From Lewinellaceae bacterium (GTDB lineage: Bacteria; Bacteroidota; Bacteroidia; Chitinophagales; Saprospiraceae): a DNA stretch of 64,000 nt. A program made the translations under genes and the position numbers. The notes beneath the pieces were generated by a model. It was not told the DNA's origin and made no database searches. It saw only the letters and a list, made by a program, of their open reading frames with translations. The stretch is taken from positions 186,001 to 250,000 of the forward strand of contig JADJRC010000001.1 in the NCBI GenBank assembly GCA_016712415.1. The letters are read 5' to 3'. How positions within the stretch are numbered: the first letter of the stretch is position 1; every line of letters starts with the position of its first letter. Positions 24,416 to 32,690 of the stretch are shown piece by piece.

Positions 24416-26182
24416 ATGCGGAATACCTGGCTACGAATGCTGCTTTGCAGCCTTTCCCTTTTCCCGATATTGTCATTTGAAAACCATGGCCCTGTGCCCA
24501 TGCCCGATCCCGAAGTTGTGCTGGCGGCCTACCCGAAAGACTATTTTCGCCCGCCGGTCGACGATAATTCCATCAAACTGACCGGCACTTTTGGCGAACT
24601 GCGCTCCAACCACTTCCATACAGGCATCGACATCGACAGCAAAACCGGCGGCGTGGGGCAACCCGTATTCGCTGCCGCCGACGGTTTTATCGACCGCATC
24701 AAGGTGCAGCCCGGCGGCTACGGCAATGTGTTGTACCTCAAACATCCCAATGGCTATACCACCGTATATGCCCACCTCGACCGCTTTTCGCCGGAAATCC
24801 AGAAATACGTGCGGGACTTTCAGTACAAACGCGAACGCTTCGATGTTGACCTGCACCCCACAGACGGCAGTTTTAAGGTGAAACAGGGGCAGGAAATCGG
24901 CAAACTCGGCAACAGCGGCGGATCGACAGGCCCGCACCTCCATTTTGAAATACGCCATTCCGGCACGGGAAAAGCGCTTAACCCGCTGCTCTTCGGCCTC
25001 CCCGTCACAGACAAGACCCCGCCCGATATCCGCGACATGAAGGTCTATTTTCTCAACGACCGGCGCGAAGTATTGCAAAGCAAACCCTTCCCCATTCAAA
25101 AGCGCAAAGACGGCAGTATCGGCATTCCGGGCGATGTGGCTACCATCGGCGCCTGGCGCGTGGGCTTCGGCGTGAAAACCTACGACCGGCAGAGCGGATA
25201 CCGCAACGACAACGGCATTTACGCCATATCGCTTTATGCCGACGACCAACTGGCGTACCAATGGCGCATGGACGAACTGGATTTTGACGAAACGCGCTAC
25301 CTGAATGCCCATATCGACTACAGCGCGCGCATGCGCTACGGCGCCTGGTTCCACCGCTGCTTTGTGCTTCCCGGCGACCGGCTCAACAACTATTCCCGCA
25401 CCGATATGCTGGGCGCTGTGGAATTGTTCAAGGACAAACCGGTGAAAATAACCCTCAAGGTGCTGGATGCACTGGGCAATACCTCAACCCTGTCGTTCAG
25501 GGTGCAGCGCGACGAGTCCATGGAAACGATCGCCGGAGCGCCCTATCAGTTCGACATGCCCTACGATGTCGATAACCGCATCGACATGGAAGATTTCTTC
25601 ATGACTATGCCCAAAGGCGCATTATACGAGTCGCTTCATTTTCAATACAAAACCACACCCGATGAAAGCAACGGCATGTACTCGTCCATGTACCACCTGC
25701 ACGACAACCGCACGCCCGTACAGCGCTATTTTGAAGTAGGGATCAAGCCCCGCAACCTGCCCGAAGAACTGCGCACCAAGGCGGTGATCGCCTACTGCGG
25801 CGAAGGACGTCCCGACAACTGCGGGGGCAGCTGGCGCGGCGAATACCTGGTGACCAAAGTACGGGCGCTGGGCGACTATTGCGTCATGGCCGACACCCAG
25901 GCGCCGGCCATCACCCCCGTTGTTTTCGACAGCGACATGCGGAAAAAAAGTACCATGTCGTTTCGCATACGCGACAACTTCGCCATCAACGGCAGCGCCG
26001 ATGGCATGTCGTACCGGGGCACGGTAGACGGGCAATGGGTACTGTTTGAATACGACAGCAAACGCAACCGGCTCACCCATACCTTCGACGGCAGGATCGG
26101 CGCCGGCACACACCAGCTGCGGCTCAGCGTAAAAGACGACAGGGGAAACGAAGCGGTGCTGGAACGCAGCTTCACCCGTTAA
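24416..26182 (+). CDS. M23-family metallopeptidase (LytM-like), exported
   Basis: A 588-residue exported protein. A signal sequence (MLLCSLSLFPILSF) precedes a LytM/M23 domain at about residues 55-200. The zinc ligands are in HFHTGIDID (His and Asp of HxxxD) and PHLHFEIRH (HxH), with YAHLDRF giving a further conserved His. All catalytic residues are present, so it is probably an active peptidoglycan endopeptidase. The 380-residue C-terminal part is beta-rich and binds nothing I can name; similar tails occur in Bacteroidota M23 proteins. It acts in the periplasm. The gene begins 61 bp after aat. Confidence 0.93.
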   Translation: MRNTWLRMLLCSLSLFPILSFENHGPVPMPDPEVVLAAYPKDYFRPPVDDNSIKLTGTFGELRSNHFHTGIDIDSKTGGVGQPVFAAADGFIDRIKVQPGGYGNVLYLKHPNGYTTVYAHLDRFSPEIQKYVRDFQYKRERFDVDLHPTDGSFKVKQGQEIGKLGNSGGSTGPHLHFEIRHSGTGKALNPLLFGLPVTDKTPPDIRDMKVYFLNDRREVLQSKPFPIQKRKDGSIGIPGDVATIGAWRVGFGVKTYDRQSGYRNDNGIYAISLYADDQLAYQWRMDELDFDETRYLNAHIDYSARMRYGAWFHRCFVLPGDRLNNYSRTDMLGAVELFKDKPVKITLKVLDALGNTSTLSFRVQRDESMETIAGAPYQFDMPYDVDNRIDMEDFFMTMPKGALYESLHFQYKTTPDESNGMYSSMYHLHDNRTPVQRYFEVGIKPRNLPEELRTKAVIAYCGEGRPDNCGGSWRGEYLVTKVRALGDYCVMADTQAPAITPVVFDSDMRKKSTMSFRIRDNFAINGSADGMSYRGTVDGQWVLFEYDSKRNRLTHTFDGRIGAGTHQLRLSVKDDRGNEAVLERSFTR

Positions 26183-26198
26183 AACCCGTTTCTGCCGT

Positions 26199-26843
26199 TC
26201 AGTGTCGCCTCTTGCGGTCCAGGTAATCCTGCGCCCGGGGCTGCTGCAGCAATTTGTACAGGCGCTCCTTGGCGCGGAACAGCTGCGCCTTTACAGTACC
26301 CAACGGAATGTCGAGCTGCGCAGCGATCTCTTCATAGCTCATATCTTCATAGTAGCGCAATTCGATCAGCCGGCGGTATCGCTTGTTGAGATGACCCAGC
26401 AGGCTTTGCATCAGCGCAATGCGCTGTTGCCTGATCATCACATCCTCCGGCGACAGCATGTCGGAAGGTTTGTTCCGCAGTCCGCTGCTCTCGAACCCGT
26501 ACGCCGCCGTTGAGGTATCGGTCCACACGATCGGAACCTGCTTTTTGCGGCTGTAGTCGATACAATTGTTGAGGGCAATCCTGAACAACCAGGTGCTGAA
26601 CGCGTGCGTAGGTGTGTACGATGACAGTTTGTGGAATGCCTTTTCAAAGGCTTCCATGGTGAGGTCTTCTGCTTCTGCGGGGTTTTTCACCCGCTGGAGC
26701 ATGAACTGATAAATTGATTTTCTGTACCGTCCGAGTAAGGCGGAATATGCGTGCTGATTGCCCGCAACCGCGATCTGAACAAGACGGTAGTCATCCTGGG
26801 CGCGGATTACGTTGCCCCGGATGTGGTGTCCGATTACTTCCAT
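26199..26843 (-). CDS. ECF-type RNA polymerase sigma factor
   Basis: A 214-residue sigma factor. Region 2 spans about residues 20-95 (YRLVQIAVAGNQHAYSALLGRY, AEDLTMEAFEKAFHKL, FSTWLFRIALNNCIDYSRKK). Region 4 spans about 145-205 (LNKRYRRLIELRYYEDMSYEEI, LDIPLGTVKAQLFRAKERLYKLL). It overlaps the 3' end of the upstream glycosyltransferase gene by 10 bp, so the two are translated from one mRNA. No anti-sigma gene adjoins it. It ends 16 bp from the convergent M23 gene. Confidence 0.95.
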   Translation of the reverse strand: MEVIGHHIRGNVIRAQDDYRLVQIAVAGNQHAYSALLGRYRKSIYQFMLQRVKNPAEAEDLTMEAFEKAFHKLSSYTPTHAFSTWLFRIALNNCIDYSRKKQVPIVWTDTSTAAYGFESSGLRNKPSDMLSPEDVMIRQQRIALMQSLLGHLNKRYRRLIELRYYEDMSYEEIAAQLDIPLGTVKAQLFRAKERLYKLLQQPRAQDYLDRKRRH

Positions 26844-27973
26844 GTATGAGCGTGTTGATTATTGATTAAAGATATAGGTACAAATGCTCCATAGTGCACT
26901 GCAAGCAGCGCGTCGTAAATCGGAACCTGGGAAAGCAAATGAAATTCGCGCAGTCTGGTAAGTATTTTTCCGTAGAGGAAAAGCAAAGAAAAACTGCGCA
27001 GCAAACAGCATAATGCAACAGTTACCATGCCAAATCCCGCAATCAATAGCACCAGCAGCAGGAAATAATGTAAGATATGCGACAAACTTAACATTGTCAG
27101 TACCATCTGGTGCCCAGGACGGTACCGCTTTCCGGCAGACAGGTGCCGGTGTTTTTGCCTCGACCAGTCGCGCCAGTCGCTTTTGCCCGGCGAATACACA
27201 AACGATTCGGGGTGCAGGCAAACGGCTACATTGCCCCTGCCGGCTGCCGCGTTTACCAGCAGATCGTCGTCGCCCGACGGCATATCCATGTGCGCTGCAA
27301 AGCCGCCGGCGCGTTTGTACAGGCTCCTTTTCCAGGCCATATTGCGCCCCACCCCCATGTAGGGCATTCCTGCCAGGGCAAAAGACAGGTATTGCACCGC
27401 CGTATATGCGGTTTCGAAACGAACCCAGCGGTTGAAAGCGCCGGGGACAGGCTGCATGGGAGCATAGCCCAGCACAATCTCAACATCGGGCCGTACCGAA
27501 AAATGGCCGGCAAGATGGGTAAGCCAGTTGCCGGATGCCGGGCGGCAATCCGCATCGGTAAGAAAAATATGGTCGTACCGGGCGGCATCGACGCCGCGCG
27601 CCAGGGCATGTTTTTTGCCGGGCCATACTTTTTCATCGATCCGGATCACCCGGAGGCGGGCATTTTGTTCGGCGAAGGCTTGCAGGACGGTGGGCGTGTC
27701 ATCGTCCGATGCATCGTCTACCACCACCAGCTCCCAGGGGGCAGGATATGCCTGCGCCAGTATAGCCGGTACATTTCTTTTCAGATTGTCTGCCTCGTTG
27801 CGGGCACAAATCACCACAGAAGCTGGCGGCAGCTTGTCCGGACCTGCAACGCCGCTCTTGTTTTCGGCGGCAAATGCCAGGCGTGCAAACACACCCCACC
27901 ATACTGCCAGTTGCACAAGGGTCGCGCCGAGGTACAGGTAAAAAATAATCCGGAGTAATTCGCCGCTATTCAT
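26834..27973 (-). CDS. Family 2 glycosyltransferase, membrane-bound
   Basis: A 379-residue inner-membrane glycosyltransferase. One N-terminal helix (LLRIIFYLYLGATLVQLAVW) precedes the GT-A domain. The domain has ASVVICARNEADNLKRNV for nucleotide-sugar binding, the aspartates of VVVDDASDDDTP, the DAD-type FLTDADCRPASGNW, the acid SGDDDLLVNAA and the RQKHRHL equivalent of the Q/RxxRW motif. Two or three C-terminal helices follow. The substrate is unknown; this group often acts on polyprenyl or lipid carriers. It is coupled by overlap to the ECF sigma gene. Confidence 0.93.
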   Translation of the reverse strand: MNSGELLRIIFYLYLGATLVQLAVWWGVFARLAFAAENKSGVAGPDKLPPASVVICARNEADNLKRNVPAILAQAYPAPWELVVVDDASDDDTPTVLQAFAEQNARLRVIRIDEKVWPGKKHALARGVDAARYDHIFLTDADCRPASGNWLTHLAGHFSVRPDVEIVLGYAPMQPVPGAFNRWVRFETAYTAVQYLSFALAGMPYMGVGRNMAWKRSLYKRAGGFAAHMDMPSGDDDLLVNAAAGRGNVAVCLHPESFVYSPGKSDWRDWSRQKHRHLSAGKRYRPGHQMVLTMLSLSHILHYFLLLVLLIAGFGMVTVALCCLLRSFSLLFLYGKILTRLREFHLLSQVPIYDALLAVHYGAFVPISLINNQHAHTWK

Positions 27974-28063
27974 TTTCGACTAAACGATAGGTATTTCAGC
28001 AATGAAACAAGGCAACAATACAACAACAATGTCGCGAAAATCGCCACTTTTGCGCCACACATT

Positions 28064-28747
28064 ATGAAACGGATTATCATCGCTATTGATGGCTATTCGT
28101 CCTGCGGCAAAAGTACACTGGCAAAGGGCCTGGCCAAATCACTCCATTATGCATATCTCGACTCCGGCGCCATGTATCGTGCTGTCACGTTGTATTTCCT
28201 TGATAATCAAGTTGATTACAACGACCCGGCTGCCGTATTGGAAGCACTCCGGCATATCGAGATCCATTTTGAGCGGATCGAAGGCCAGAACCGCACGTTT
28301 CTCAACGGACGCGATGTCGAACACGATATCCGGGAGATGCGGGTAAGCGATCATGTCAGTCCGGTATCGGCGATCAGCGTCGTTCGGCGGGCCATGGTGG
28401 AGCAGCAACAGTCTATGGGCAGGCGCCGGGGCATCGTCGCCGACGGCCGCGACATAGGCACCGTCGTTTTCCCCGACGCCGAACTCAAGATATTTCTCAC
28501 CGCCGATGTCGATGTGCGCACCAGTCGCCGCCACCTCGAACTCGCTGCCAAGGGCATCGACGCCGAATGGGACGAGATCAAAAGGAATCTTTCAGAGCGC
28601 GACCGCATCGATTCGTCGCGTGCCGACAGCCCGCTTCGCAAGGCCGACGACGCCGTTGTGATCGACAATACCCTGCTCTCTGAAGACCAGCAATTGGAAA
28701 AAGCACTGGCGCTGGCCAAATCAAAAATGGACCAGACACCCGGCTGA
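28064..28747 (+). CDS. cmk: Cytidylate kinase
   Basis: Phosphorylates CMP and dCMP with ATP in pyrimidine nucleotide supply. At 227 residues the length is normal. It has the P-loop IDGYSSCGKSTLAKGLAK, the CMP-binding segment YLDSGAMYRAVTLYFL, the long CMP-binding domain with VSPVSAISVVRRAMVEQQQ, IVADGRDIGTVVFPDAELK, and the lid segment RDRIDSSRADSPLRKADDA. It is cytoplasmic, and the gene starts divergently from the GT2-sigma pair. The esterase gene follows after 34 bp. Confidence 0.97.
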   Translation: MKRIIIAIDGYSSCGKSTLAKGLAKSLHYAYLDSGAMYRAVTLYFLDNQVDYNDPAAVLEALRHIEIHFERIEGQNRTFLNGRDVEHDIREMRVSDHVSPVSAISVVRRAMVEQQQSMGRRRGIVADGRDIGTVVFPDAELKIFLTADVDVRTSRRHLELAAKGIDAEWDEIKRNLSERDRIDSSRADSPLRKADDAVVIDNTLLSEDQQLEKALALAKSKMDQTPG

Positions 28748-28781
28748 CGGTTTTGACAGGCAATCATTTTGAGGACTACAC

Positions 28782-29636
28782 ATGAATTTCTGGCAAAAAC
28801 CCGTCGAGACGATATACGAGATATTCCAGCGCAAGGCGCCGCACCTGAGGCAGGTACGGCATTTTCAATCGCAGGCACTGGAACGGCAGGTGGATATTGA
28901 TGTTTACCTGCCACCCGATTACCACCTGTCAAAGGGGCAGTATTATCCTGTCGTGCTGTTCAACGACGGGCAGGACCTGCTCCGGATGAACTTCCCGGGT
29001 ATTCTCGAGCGGCTTTATTTCGGGAAACAAATCCCGCCATGCATCGCCGTCGGCATATACGCGTCCGGCGAACGGATGCGGGAGTACGGCACCGCCCGTC
29101 AGGCCGATTATAAAGGCAGGGGCGACAAGGCTGTTTGGTACCGCAATTTTATCCTGGAGGAGTTGCTGCCCTTCCTGCACAGGCGCTTCAGGCTGTCGGG
29201 CCTGCGGGAGGAGACTGCGTTTGCAGGGTTTTCGCTGGGCGGACTCTCGGCGCTGGATATCTGCTGGGCGCATCCGCAGATTTTTGGCGCTGCCGGGGTG
29301 TTTTCCGGCTCGCTGTGGTGGCGCTGGTCGCCCGTCGACCCCACCGACCCCGATGCCGACCGGATCATGCACGATATTGTGCTGAAAACCGCGCAACCTG
29401 ACAACCGCCAGCGTTTCTGGTTGCAGTGCGGCACCCTCGACGAACAGGAAGACCGCAACGGCAACGGTGTGATCGATGCCATCGACGACACCCTTGCGCT
29501 GATTGACGCGCTGCGCGAGAAAGGCATTCCGGAGCACAATATCCGCTACCTGGAGGTGCCGGAGGGAGAACATGAGCCGGTTACCTGGGGCGAGGCCATG
29601 CCCGATTTCCTGAAATGGGTACTGCCGCTCAAATAA
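28782..29636 (+). CDS. Esterase D-type alpha/beta hydrolase
   Basis: A 284-residue putative esterase (PF00756-like) without a signal peptide. The nucleophile elbow is FAGFSLGGLSALD (GxSxG), the acid is probably in LQCGTLDEQED, and the histidine in EGEHEPVTW. An unusual segment just after the acid, DRNGNGVIDAIDD, has the DxNxNGxxD spacing of an EF-hand/dockerin-type calcium loop. Members of this group hydrolyse siderophore, carbohydrate or S-formylglutathione esters; the substrate here is unknown. Confidence 0.9.
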   Translation: MNFWQKPVETIYEIFQRKAPHLRQVRHFQSQALERQVDIDVYLPPDYHLSKGQYYPVVLFNDGQDLLRMNFPGILERLYFGKQIPPCIAVGIYASGERMREYGTARQADYKGRGDKAVWYRNFILEELLPFLHRRFRLSGLREETAFAGFSLGGLSALDICWAHPQIFGAAGVFSGSLWWRWSPVDPTDPDADRIMHDIVLKTAQPDNRQRFWLQCGTLDEQEDRNGNGVIDAIDDTLALIDALREKGIPEHNIRYLEVPEGEHEPVTWGEAMPDFLKWVLPLK

Positions 29637-29645
29637 AACGGCACT

Positions 29646-29682
29646 AAAAAACCCTGCCGGCGCGCACGGCACGCCAACAGGG
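29646..29682 (-). terminator. Hairpin with A/T-run, minus-strand terminator
   Basis: CCCTG-CC-GGCG pairs with CGCC-AA-CAGGG (29652-29682). The run of six A at 29646-29651 becomes a T-run on the minus strand, consistent with ending transcripts of the Usp gene. The rest of the 130-bp gap has only a weak AGTGGTC/GACCACT dyad (29708-29757). Confidence 0.45.
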
Positions 29683-29766
29683 CGAACAAAAACCTCAAGC
29701 TTGAGATAGTGGTCTGAAGAATGGTATGTACTACGGGTCTACATCCACCTGACCACTTTGATGGTT

Positions 29767-30921
29767 TTATTTTAACATATCGTCGTCGGAATGCATGACG
29801 AGCAGCGGCAAGCCCGCACCCACCAATGCTTTCCGGGTAATGCTTTTATGCAGGATATTCTCCCAAAATGTGCGCTGGTGTGTGACCAGTATCATGAGGT
29901 CAATCCCGTTAAACAAGGCGTATTCATTGAGTTGTTCGACTACGTCGTCGCCCGCCATTCTGGAAAACAGGAACGGATACTCCGGGGCGGCATGCTGGTA
30001 ATCGACCTCAAACAGTTTCCGAATCAGTTCCAGTCCCCTTTCGTTTGCCGGGCCCACATGAACGAAGTGCATACGCCCGCCGAAGCGCCGGGCAAAAGTG
30101 ACCGCCTGTTTGACGCGCAAAGCATCAAGCGAATCAAAATTACTGGCATAAAGCACCTCCTTGAAGCCCCTGAACACGACGTCGGCGGGGATGAACAGCA
30201 CCGGGCAATGCGACAGGCGCGAAACCTCTGTGCTGACCGAGCCAAACAAATCACGCGCCACACCGCCGCCACCGGTTGTCCCCATGATAATCATATCCGT
30301 TTTGCGGGAGCGCTCCTCAATCACTGCCTCCGGAAATCCGTACAACACACTAAGGCTGACGGACTGGTCCGACAGTTCCGAAGGGTCTTTCGGCGCCGGC
30401 GGCTTTTGAGAAGGGGGATCGTAATGGACGTCTATTTTACCCAGGGACTCCTTTACAAAGGCTTCCAGTTCCGATTCCATCGTCTTTTTGTAGCCGGACA
30501 AGAACCCGGATGCCGATGGCAGGCTCCCTTCGAAAATGCTGTCCATCGCATAAATAATATCGAGTTTGGCTTCGAATTTTTTTGCGAGATGCCAGGCAAA
30601 AATCAGGGCCGTTTCGGCAGGCTTGCTCATGTCGACCGGCACGGTAATCGTGCGCAACCGGTAAATTTTGCTTTTCAGCAGGAAACGGTTCTGAAAAATA
30701 TCGGTGATTTCCTGCACGGTAGGCACCTTGCCTTCCGAAACCACCTCGCCGTCGAGCATCAGGGCAGGAGTAGTGGAAACGCCGCTGAACCGTATCTTAT
30801 TCGGCTCTGATATCTCTTCCACCCGGCTGTCCATCGGGAAGGTGGACAGCGCGAGGGTCAGATTATCCCTCAAAAGCCGGGTGTCAGCATCATGGGCGCC
30901 GAAAATTTTTATCGTGGTCAT
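29767..30921 (-). CDS. Tandem universal stress protein with N-terminal thioredoxin-like domain
   Basis: A 384-residue cytoplasmic protein. Residues 1-80 resemble a small thioredoxin/glutaredoxin-fold module (TTIKIFGAHDADTRLLRDNL, VSTTPALMLDGEVVSEGKVPT) but lack the CxxC; no cysteine is present in it. Two Usp domains follow (about 90-240 and 250-380). The first has the ATP-site-like GTTGGGGVARDLFGSVSTEV, while the second ends ILVTHQRTFWENILHKSITR. Usp proteins support survival under starvation, hypoxia or oxidative stress. A CBS-domain gene precedes it by 31 bp and is likely cotranscribed. Confidence 0.9.
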   Translation of the reverse strand: MTTIKIFGAHDADTRLLRDNLTLALSTFPMDSRVEEISEPNKIRFSGVSTTPALMLDGEVVSEGKVPTVQEITDIFQNRFLLKSKIYRLRTITVPVDMSKPAETALIFAWHLAKKFEAKLDIIYAMDSIFEGSLPSASGFLSGYKKTMESELEAFVKESLGKIDVHYDPPSQKPPAPKDPSELSDQSVSLSVLYGFPEAVIEERSRKTDMIIMGTTGGGGVARDLFGSVSTEVSRLSHCPVLFIPADVVFRGFKEVLYASNFDSLDALRVKQAVTFARRFGGRMHFVHVGPANERGLELIRKLFEVDYQHAAPEYPFLFSRMAGDDVVEQLNEYALFNGIDLMILVTHQRTFWENILHKSITRKALVGAGLPLLVMHSDDDMLK

Positions 30922-30952
30922 GGCGGATCATTTTAAATAAAAACAGCGGTCA

Positions 30953-31411
30953 TTATTCCGGCTCGTACACCATATGAGGCGCTTTGGGCTTTTCATCCAG
31001 CATATGCCGCATAATATCAAACGGGGTAAGGATACCGACCAGTTCACCGTCTTTCACCACAGGCAAAGCGTGAAACCGGTTGGTGCAAAAGACCTCCAAC
31101 GCTACATTAATCCTGTCGTCGGGTTCGAGTTTGCCCAGTCCCTTTGTCATAATATCTTTTACCTGAGCCCGCTTCAGGCGACTGTCATTGTCGAAACGAT
31201 CTTCTTCGTACAGCGAAGCGCCGCCGAGGAAAAACATAAAATCGGTTTTGCTGACGATCCCGACAATATCCCTGAAATGCACCACGGGAATGTGGTGGAA
31301 TTTGTGGGCATCAAAGATATCTTTGACCTTAAGCAGGTTCTCTTCGGGGTTGACCGTCACCAACTGATCGTGGGGGGTCATAACAGTGGATACAAGCGCA
31401 AATGTGTTCAT
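30953..31411 (-). CDS. CBS-domain pair protein
   Basis: A 152-residue protein made of two CBS motifs. The first reads VSTVMTPHDQLVTVNPEENL with KFHHIPVVHFRDIVGIVSK. The second reads VKDIMTKGLGKLEPDDRIN with RFHALPVVKDGELVGILTPFDI. CBS pairs bind adenine nucleotides such as AMP, ATP or c-di-AMP. I chose the ATG at 31411; an upstream ATG at 31465 adds 18 polar residues with no family support. It is transcribed with the Usp gene and divergently from the response regulator-Crp/Fnr gene, with a palindrome between them. Confidence 0.92.
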   Translation of the reverse strand: MNTFALVSTVMTPHDQLVTVNPEENLLKVKDIFDAHKFHHIPVVHFRDIVGIVSKTDFMFFLGGASLYEEDRFDNDSRLKRAQVKDIMTKGLGKLEPDDRINVALEVFCTNRFHALPVVKDGELVGILTPFDIMRHMLDEKPKAPHMVYEPE

Positions 31412-31513
31412 AATGTGAGATTTTTGTTGCTGCGCACAGCAGCGATGCTGAGTTTGTTGAGACAAAGATGAGGAAGCAGGGTACCGCGAAGAATGACCTG
31501 TGTTAAATCCGGT

Positions 31514-31529
31514 ACTGATAAAGATCAGT
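31514..31529. promoter_or_regulatory. Perfect FNR/CRP-type palindrome
   Basis: ACTGATAAAGATCAGT is a perfect 6-4-6 inverted repeat. Its core GAT-N4-ATC is that of FNR boxes (TTGAT-N4-ATCAA). It lies 103 bp upstream of the CBS gene start and 121 bp upstream of the divergent response regulator-Crp/Fnr gene. The neighbouring Crp/Fnr-type protein is the obvious candidate binder. Confidence 0.65.
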
Positions 31530-31566
31530 TGCGCCGGTTCCGATGCGGACTATTTTTCGGACACAA

Positions 31567-31598
31567 TTGGACCAATTCAATAATGACCGTTACTTTCG
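31567..31598 (+). promoter_or_regulatory. Putative promoter of the response regulator-Crp/Fnr gene
   Basis: TTGG (31567-31570), a 20-bp spacer and TACTTTCG (31591-31598) fit the Bacteroidota TTTG-N19/21-TAnnTTTG pattern with one mismatch in each element. The start codon is 52 bp downstream. Confidence 0.4.
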
Positions 31599-31649
31599 CA
31601 ACATTGCAGCCACCCTGCCATAATTTTAACACCACCTCTGCACCATAAC

Positions 31650-32690
31650 ATGAAAAAGATACTGGTTATCGAAGACAATGCCGACGTTCGGGAAAATCTC
31701 ACCGAGATACTCACGCTGGGAGGCTATGAAGCCTTTAGCGCTGAAAATGGAAAGTCCGGCGTAGAAAAGGCGCTTGAAGCCCCGCCGGATCTTATTCTTT
31801 GCGACATCATGATGCCCGAGTTGGATGGATTCGGCGTCCTGCATATCCTGAGCCGGCAGGCCAAAACTGCCGACGTCCCGTTTATTTTCCTGACGGCAAA
31901 GGCGGAAAAGGAAGATTTTCGAAAAGGTATGTCGCTCGGCGCCGATGATTATATCATCAAACCGTTCGACGATGTGGCGCTGCTGCAAACCATCGAAGCC
32001 CGGCTGAAAAAAAGCGACCGCCTGCGGGTGGCCTCGGCGCACCATACCGGGTCGCTCGATCACTTTATTGATGAAGCGCGTGCACTGGAAGCCATCAAAC
32101 ACCTGTCGGAAAACCGCGAGGTGCGCCACTACAGAAAGAAAGATATCATTTTCCGTGAAGGTGAAAATCCGCGCTGGCTGTACTTCGTCGAAAGCGGCAA
32201 GGTTAAAGTGTACAAAACCAGCGAAGATGGCCGCGAACTGATCGTAAAAGTCGCACAGGCCGGCGATTTTCTGGGTTTCCTGGCGTTATTTCAGGAAGAC
32301 GCCTACCCGGAAAGCGCAGCAGCCCTTGAAGACTGCGCCGTAAAACTGGTGCCCAAGTCCGACTTTGCCGCACTGGTGTTCGGCAACCGCGATGTGAACG
32401 CCCGGTTTATTAAAATGCTGGCCAGCCACGTTGCAGAACGCGAACAACAGCTCATCGAACTCGCCTATAATTCCGTACGCAAACGTGTGGCTACGGCCCT
32501 CGTACACCTGCATGAGCAGGGCGGCGCCTCCATCAACCTCTTGCGCGAAGACCTTGCCTCCCTGGCCGGAACAGCCAAGGAAACCCTGATCCGGACCCTG
32601 ACGGATTTTAAAAACGAAGGGTTAGTGGACATTCACGACGGTGCAATCAATATATTGAATATCAATAAACTGCGCCATCTTCCGAACTAG
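31650..32690 (+). CDS. Response regulator fused to a Crp/Fnr transcription factor
   Basis: A 346-residue regulator. Residues 1-122 are a receiver domain (VIEDNADVREN, phosphoacceptor Asp52 in LILCDIMMPELDGFG, FLTAKAEKEDF, DDYIIKPFDD). A linker leads to a cyclic-nucleotide-binding fold (about 150-270) and a Crp-type helix-turn-helix (about 285-340, LREDLASLAGTAKETLIRTL). In the cNMP pocket the Glu and Arg that hold cAMP in E. coli CRP are not seen: GDFLGFLALF and YPESAAAL stand in place of GEFIGELGLF and RSA. Direct cAMP sensing is therefore doubtful. The recognition helix ETLIR is FNR-like (ETISR in FNR). It combines a phosphorelay input with FNR-like output. No kinase gene adjoins; an adenylate cyclase gene converges on it. 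Confidence 0.93.
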   Translation: MKKILVIEDNADVRENLTEILTLGGYEAFSAENGKSGVEKALEAPPDLILCDIMMPELDGFGVLHILSRQAKTADVPFIFLTAKAEKEDFRKGMSLGADDYIIKPFDDVALLQTIEARLKKSDRLRVASAHHTGSLDHFIDEARALEAIKHLSENREVRHYRKKDIIFREGENPRWLYFVESGKVKVYKTSEDGRELIVKVAQAGDFLGFLALFQEDAYPESAAALEDCAVKLVPKSDFAALVFGNRDVNARFIKMLASHVAEREQQLIELAYNSVRKRVATALVHLHEQGGASINLLREDLASLAGTAKETLIRTLTDFKNEGLVDIHDGAINILNINKLRHLPN

